Assembly: GCA_002338715.1 (NCBI GenBank)
Contig: DDIR01000142.1
Location: 17,716-25,160, forward strand
DNA from: Phycisphaerales bacterium UBA1845
GTDB lineage: Bacteria; Planctomycetota; Phycisphaerae; UBA1845
Direction: 5' to 3'
DNA length: 7,445 nucleotides
A program made the translations under genes and the position numbers. Positions 6,099 through 7,445 of this stretch are shown here, piece after piece. The notes beneath the pieces were generated by a model. The model saw only the letters and a program-made list of their open reading frames with translations, had not been told where the DNA came from and made no database searches. The number at the start of each line of letters is the position of its first letter. Position 1 is the first letter of the stretch.

Positions 6099-6117
6099 TG
6101 TTGAAAGGAGACTTACG

Positions 6118-6837
6118 ATGAAAAAGGCAATGCAGGCATTCGCACTGGCGTCTCTGATGGGTTCGGCTTCGGTGTTCGCGGCGAGCGCGTCAGCAGTTTC
6201 CGTGGCAAGCAACGGCGGATCAGCCACTTCGACCGCCACCGCGAGCGGAAACGCGGTTTCGAATGCGTACTCCGGTGCGGTCAATGGCGGCGTCGCGGTT
6301 TCGAACTCGCACGCCACCGGCACCAGAAGGGCAGCCGCCATCAGCAACTCGGTCGCCATCGCGGACAGCGGATTTGCTCGAAGCGATTCGACCGCACGCG
6401 GAATCAGTCGATGGGGTGGGGCTGCGATCGCCAGAAGTGACAGTCTCGCGGCAACCGTCGGTGGTGTCGCGATCAGTCGAAGCGACGCATACGCACTGGG
6501 TCGCTTTGGCGGGTTGGCTGAAAGTGATTCGACCTCGACCGCGACGAGCATCGGTGGGGTGGCCATCAGTGATGGCAGCGCGGTCAGCGACGGCATCCAC
6601 GGTGGTCGAGCCGTGAGCGTCAGTGACTCCTTGGCTGACACGTTTGGCGGTGTGTCGCACTCGCAGGTTCGAGCCGTCAGCGGGGCAACGCAGTACGGCA
6701 GTGCTTACTCGGATGGCATCGGTGTGAGCATCAGCGGCCCGCATCGCTCAAGCAGTGCAACGGTTCGAGCGGAAAGCCGGGCCTACCGCATGGGACGAAG
6801 TCGGTCGAGTGTGTCAGCCGTCGAAATCCGCCGGTAA
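6118..6837 (+). CDS. Secreted Ala/Ser/Gly-rich protein with 15/16-residue repeats, probable beta-solenoid
   Basis: The 239-residue product starts at an ATG with AAAGGAG seven bases upstream. Residues 1-21 are a signal peptide (MKKAMQAFALASLMG, cleavage likely after VFA). The mature chain is mostly Ser, Ala, Gly, Val, Arg and Asp, with no cysteine. From residue 100 a Gly-Gly pair recurs at 100, 115, 131, 146, 162 and 177, giving spacings of 15, 16, 15, 16 and 15. Each unit reads roughly GGVAISRSDSxAxxx, for example GGAAIARSDSLAATV, GGVAISRSDAYALGRF and GGRAVSVSDSLADTF. Looser units precede it (GG at 33 and 57). The short period with alternating small and hydrophobic residues suggests a beta-solenoid, or a head-like repeat as in trimeric adhesins, but no anchor or autotransporter domain is present. 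The C-terminus (210-239) is Arg/Ser-rich. I do not recognise the family. A surface, matrix or appendage role is only inferred. Confidence 0.8.
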   Translation: MKKAMQAFALASLMGSASVFAASASAVSVASNGGSATSTATASGNAVSNAYSGAVNGGVAVSNSHATGTRRAAAISNSVAIADSGFARSDSTARGISRWGGAAIARSDSLAATVGGVAISRSDAYALGRFGGLAESDSTSTATSIGGVAISDGSAVSDGIHGGRAVSVSDSLADTFGGVSHSQVRAVSGATQYGSAYSDGIGVSISGPHRSSSATVRAESRAYRMGRSRSSVSAVEIRR

Positions 6838-6846
6838 CGAAGTAAA

Positions 6847-6866
6847 CCGGTCACGCAGTACACCGG
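6847..6866 (+). promoter_or_regulatory. Weak inverted repeat after the secreted repeat-protein gene
   Basis: CCGGT (6847-6851) and ACCGG (6862-6866) can pair around a 10-base loop ten bases after the TAA stop. No T-run follows, so a rho-independent terminator is not supported. Confidence 0.25.
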
Positions 6867-6878
6867 AGAAGTGACATA

Positions 6879-6909
6879 AGGTGGCACCATGAGGGAGAGA
6901 GAGCCACCT
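6879..6909 (+). promoter_or_regulatory. Intergenic stem-loop 1
   Basis: AGGTGGC (6879-6885) and GCCACCT (6903-6909) form a perfect 7-base stem around a purine-rich 17-base loop that contains GAGGGAGAGA. It lies in the spacer between the two secreted-protein genes. No T-run follows, so it is more likely a leader, processing or stabilising element than an intrinsic terminator. Confidence 0.5.
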
Positions 6910-6930
6910 GAAAACGTGGGGCCGAGTCCG

Positions 6931-6972
6931 CCGGTTGGCACCAAGGGGTTTGGCAGCAACTCCGCCAACCGG
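6931..6972 (+). promoter_or_regulatory. Intergenic stem-loop 2
   Basis: CCGGTTGGC (6931-6939) and GCCAACCGG (6964-6972) form a perfect GC-rich 9-base stem around a 24-base loop, about 60 bases before the ATG of the next gene. It follows stem-loop 1 by about 20 bases. No T-run follows. The pair could control messenger stability or relative expression of the two secreted proteins. Confidence 0.6.
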
Positions 6973-7033
6973 TCGGATTCGGAATTAAGACGAAAACAAA
7001 GGCAACAAGAAACAGCAAGCTTGGAGGAAAGTC

Positions 7034-7445
7034 ATGCGAAACGAAAACAGAAAAAACAGATATTCAGCGGGTGTTGCGGCTGTGATGATGGCGTTTCCTT
7101 TCGCGGCGTCCGCCGGCGTGGCCAACACCTCCGCGACGGCAGGTTCGAGCGGATGGGGGCCGGGAACCGCGGCTGCGACCGCCAACTACGATGGCGACGG
7201 CGTCGGGTTCACCAAGACGAAAGCCAGCAGCGGCAAGCTCAACATCGCCCGAGGTTTGAGCGTCGGGTTTGATGAATCCGGATTGAGCGTGTCACACAGC
7301 TACGCGATCGCCGGGCAGACGGGGCCAGCCGTCGGTGGAACGCTCAACGTCCACATCGGACAGGACGGCGTCGCACTGAGCGGTGGACAGAGCGTCGCAT
7401 CGCAGGGGCGGACGCGTGAAGTCAACGTGTCAGGCGAAGCCGGTT
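7034..7445 (+). CDS. Secreted Gly-rich beta-type protein, N-terminal part (runs off the window)
   Basis: An ATG at 7034 with GGAGG (7023-7027) six bases upstream opens a frame of 137 residues with no stop before the window end. Residues 1-27 form a signal peptide with a basic n-region (MRNENRKNRY), a hydrophobic core (AGVAAVMMAFPFAA) and a likely cleavage site after ASA. The mature part starts Ala/Thr/Ser/Gly-rich, includes DGDGVGF (53-59), then gives alternating beta-type segments such as KLNIARGLSVGF, GLSVSHSYAIAG, GGTLNVHIGQDG and VALSGGQSVAS. Composition resembles the preceding secreted protein, though a shared repeat is not clear. DGDG could bind calcium, but a complete calcium loop is not seen. 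I do not recognise the family. The tandem position suggests that the two secreted proteins act together or are related. An overlapping frame from 6889 in another phase is judged spurious. Confidence 0.75.
   Translation, partial: MRNENRKNRYSAGVAAVMMAFPFAASAGVANTSATAGSSGWGPGTAAATANYDGDGVGFTKTKASSGKLNIARGLSVGFDESGLSVSHSYAIAGQTGPAVGGTLNVHIGQDGVALSGGQSVASQGRTREVNVSGEAG

Larger units (their letters stand above)
5544..6117. other. Noncoding divergent intergenic region
   Basis: About 570 bases separate the bc operon promoter from the first secreted-protein gene. Open frames exist on both strands (for example 5580-5966 on the - strand), but they lack ribosome sites and recognisable sequence. The DNA becomes AT-rich at about 5980-6030. 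It holds a row of three short direct repeats (5912-5937), a possible -10 box for the rightward gene and a small hairpin (6084-6098). Nothing else was recognised. Confidence 0.6.

Noticed and set aside
6034..6117. A riboswitch (for example cyclic-di-GMP type) in the leader of the secreted repeat protein
   Set aside because: Only a 6-base hairpin is visible and the conserved core sequence of known riboswitch classes is absent.
6027..6641. A 204-residue - strand frame opposite the secreted repeat protein
   Set aside because: Repeated Ala/Ser codons on the + strand generate long open antisense frames; this one has no ribosome site or recognisable domain.
6889..7272. A 127-residue + strand frame overlapping the second secreted protein
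   Set aside because: It overlaps a frame with a good ribosome site and signal peptide, and its own sequence is charged low-complexity material spanning both hairpin and coding DNA.

Overview
The window looks like chromosomal DNA of a moderately GC-rich, double-membraned, respiring bacterium. The lineage is not fixed by anything I can see. The split cytochrome b genes with an APWYFLGLQE-type Qo loop and the secreted Ala/Ser/Gly-rich proteins made me think of Planctomycetota or a similar phylum, but that is a weak inference. No tRNA, rRNA, CRISPR array, transposase or phage gene was recognised.

Left part (1-1632, + strand): the C-terminal end of a probable SAM-dependent methyltransferase runs with a 4-base GTGA stop/start overlap into a 12-helix major facilitator transporter. 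The two are almost certainly translationally coupled. The pair converges on the next operon, with only about 30 bases between the two stop codons.

Middle part (1665-5543, - strand): a compact bc-type quinol-oxidising complex operon, read right to left. The order is promoter, a candidate 51-residue single-helix protein, Rieske iron-sulfur protein, b6-like cytochrome b with all four haem-ligand histidines, a subunit IV-like C-terminal cytochrome b half, and a membrane-anchored HEAT-repeat protein containing a lipoyl-like barrel-sandwich module. The b6-like subunit lacks the cysteine that binds haem c(n) in b6f, the Qo motif reads APWY instead of PEWY, and no cytochrome c (CXXCH) is encoded in the operon here. 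Three of the four spacers carry small structured or repeated DNA: a 15-bp tandem repeat, a 12-bp palindrome and a 17-bp tandem repeat, two of them overlapping stop codons.

Right part (5544-7445): about 570 bases with no convincing gene, then two tandem + strand genes for secreted proteins. The first (239 aa) has a signal peptide and a very regular 15/16-residue Gly-Gly repeat that suggests a beta-solenoid. The second, cut by the window end, has a signal peptide and a beta-rich, Gly-rich body. The spacer between them has two clear stem-loops.

Working model: the bc complex oxidises (mena)quinol, with the Rieske protein passing electrons to an acceptor encoded elsewhere. The HEAT/barrel-sandwich protein and the 51-residue protein are candidate accessory subunits or assembly factors. 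The two secreted proteins appear functionally separate from the complex and may be surface or matrix components.
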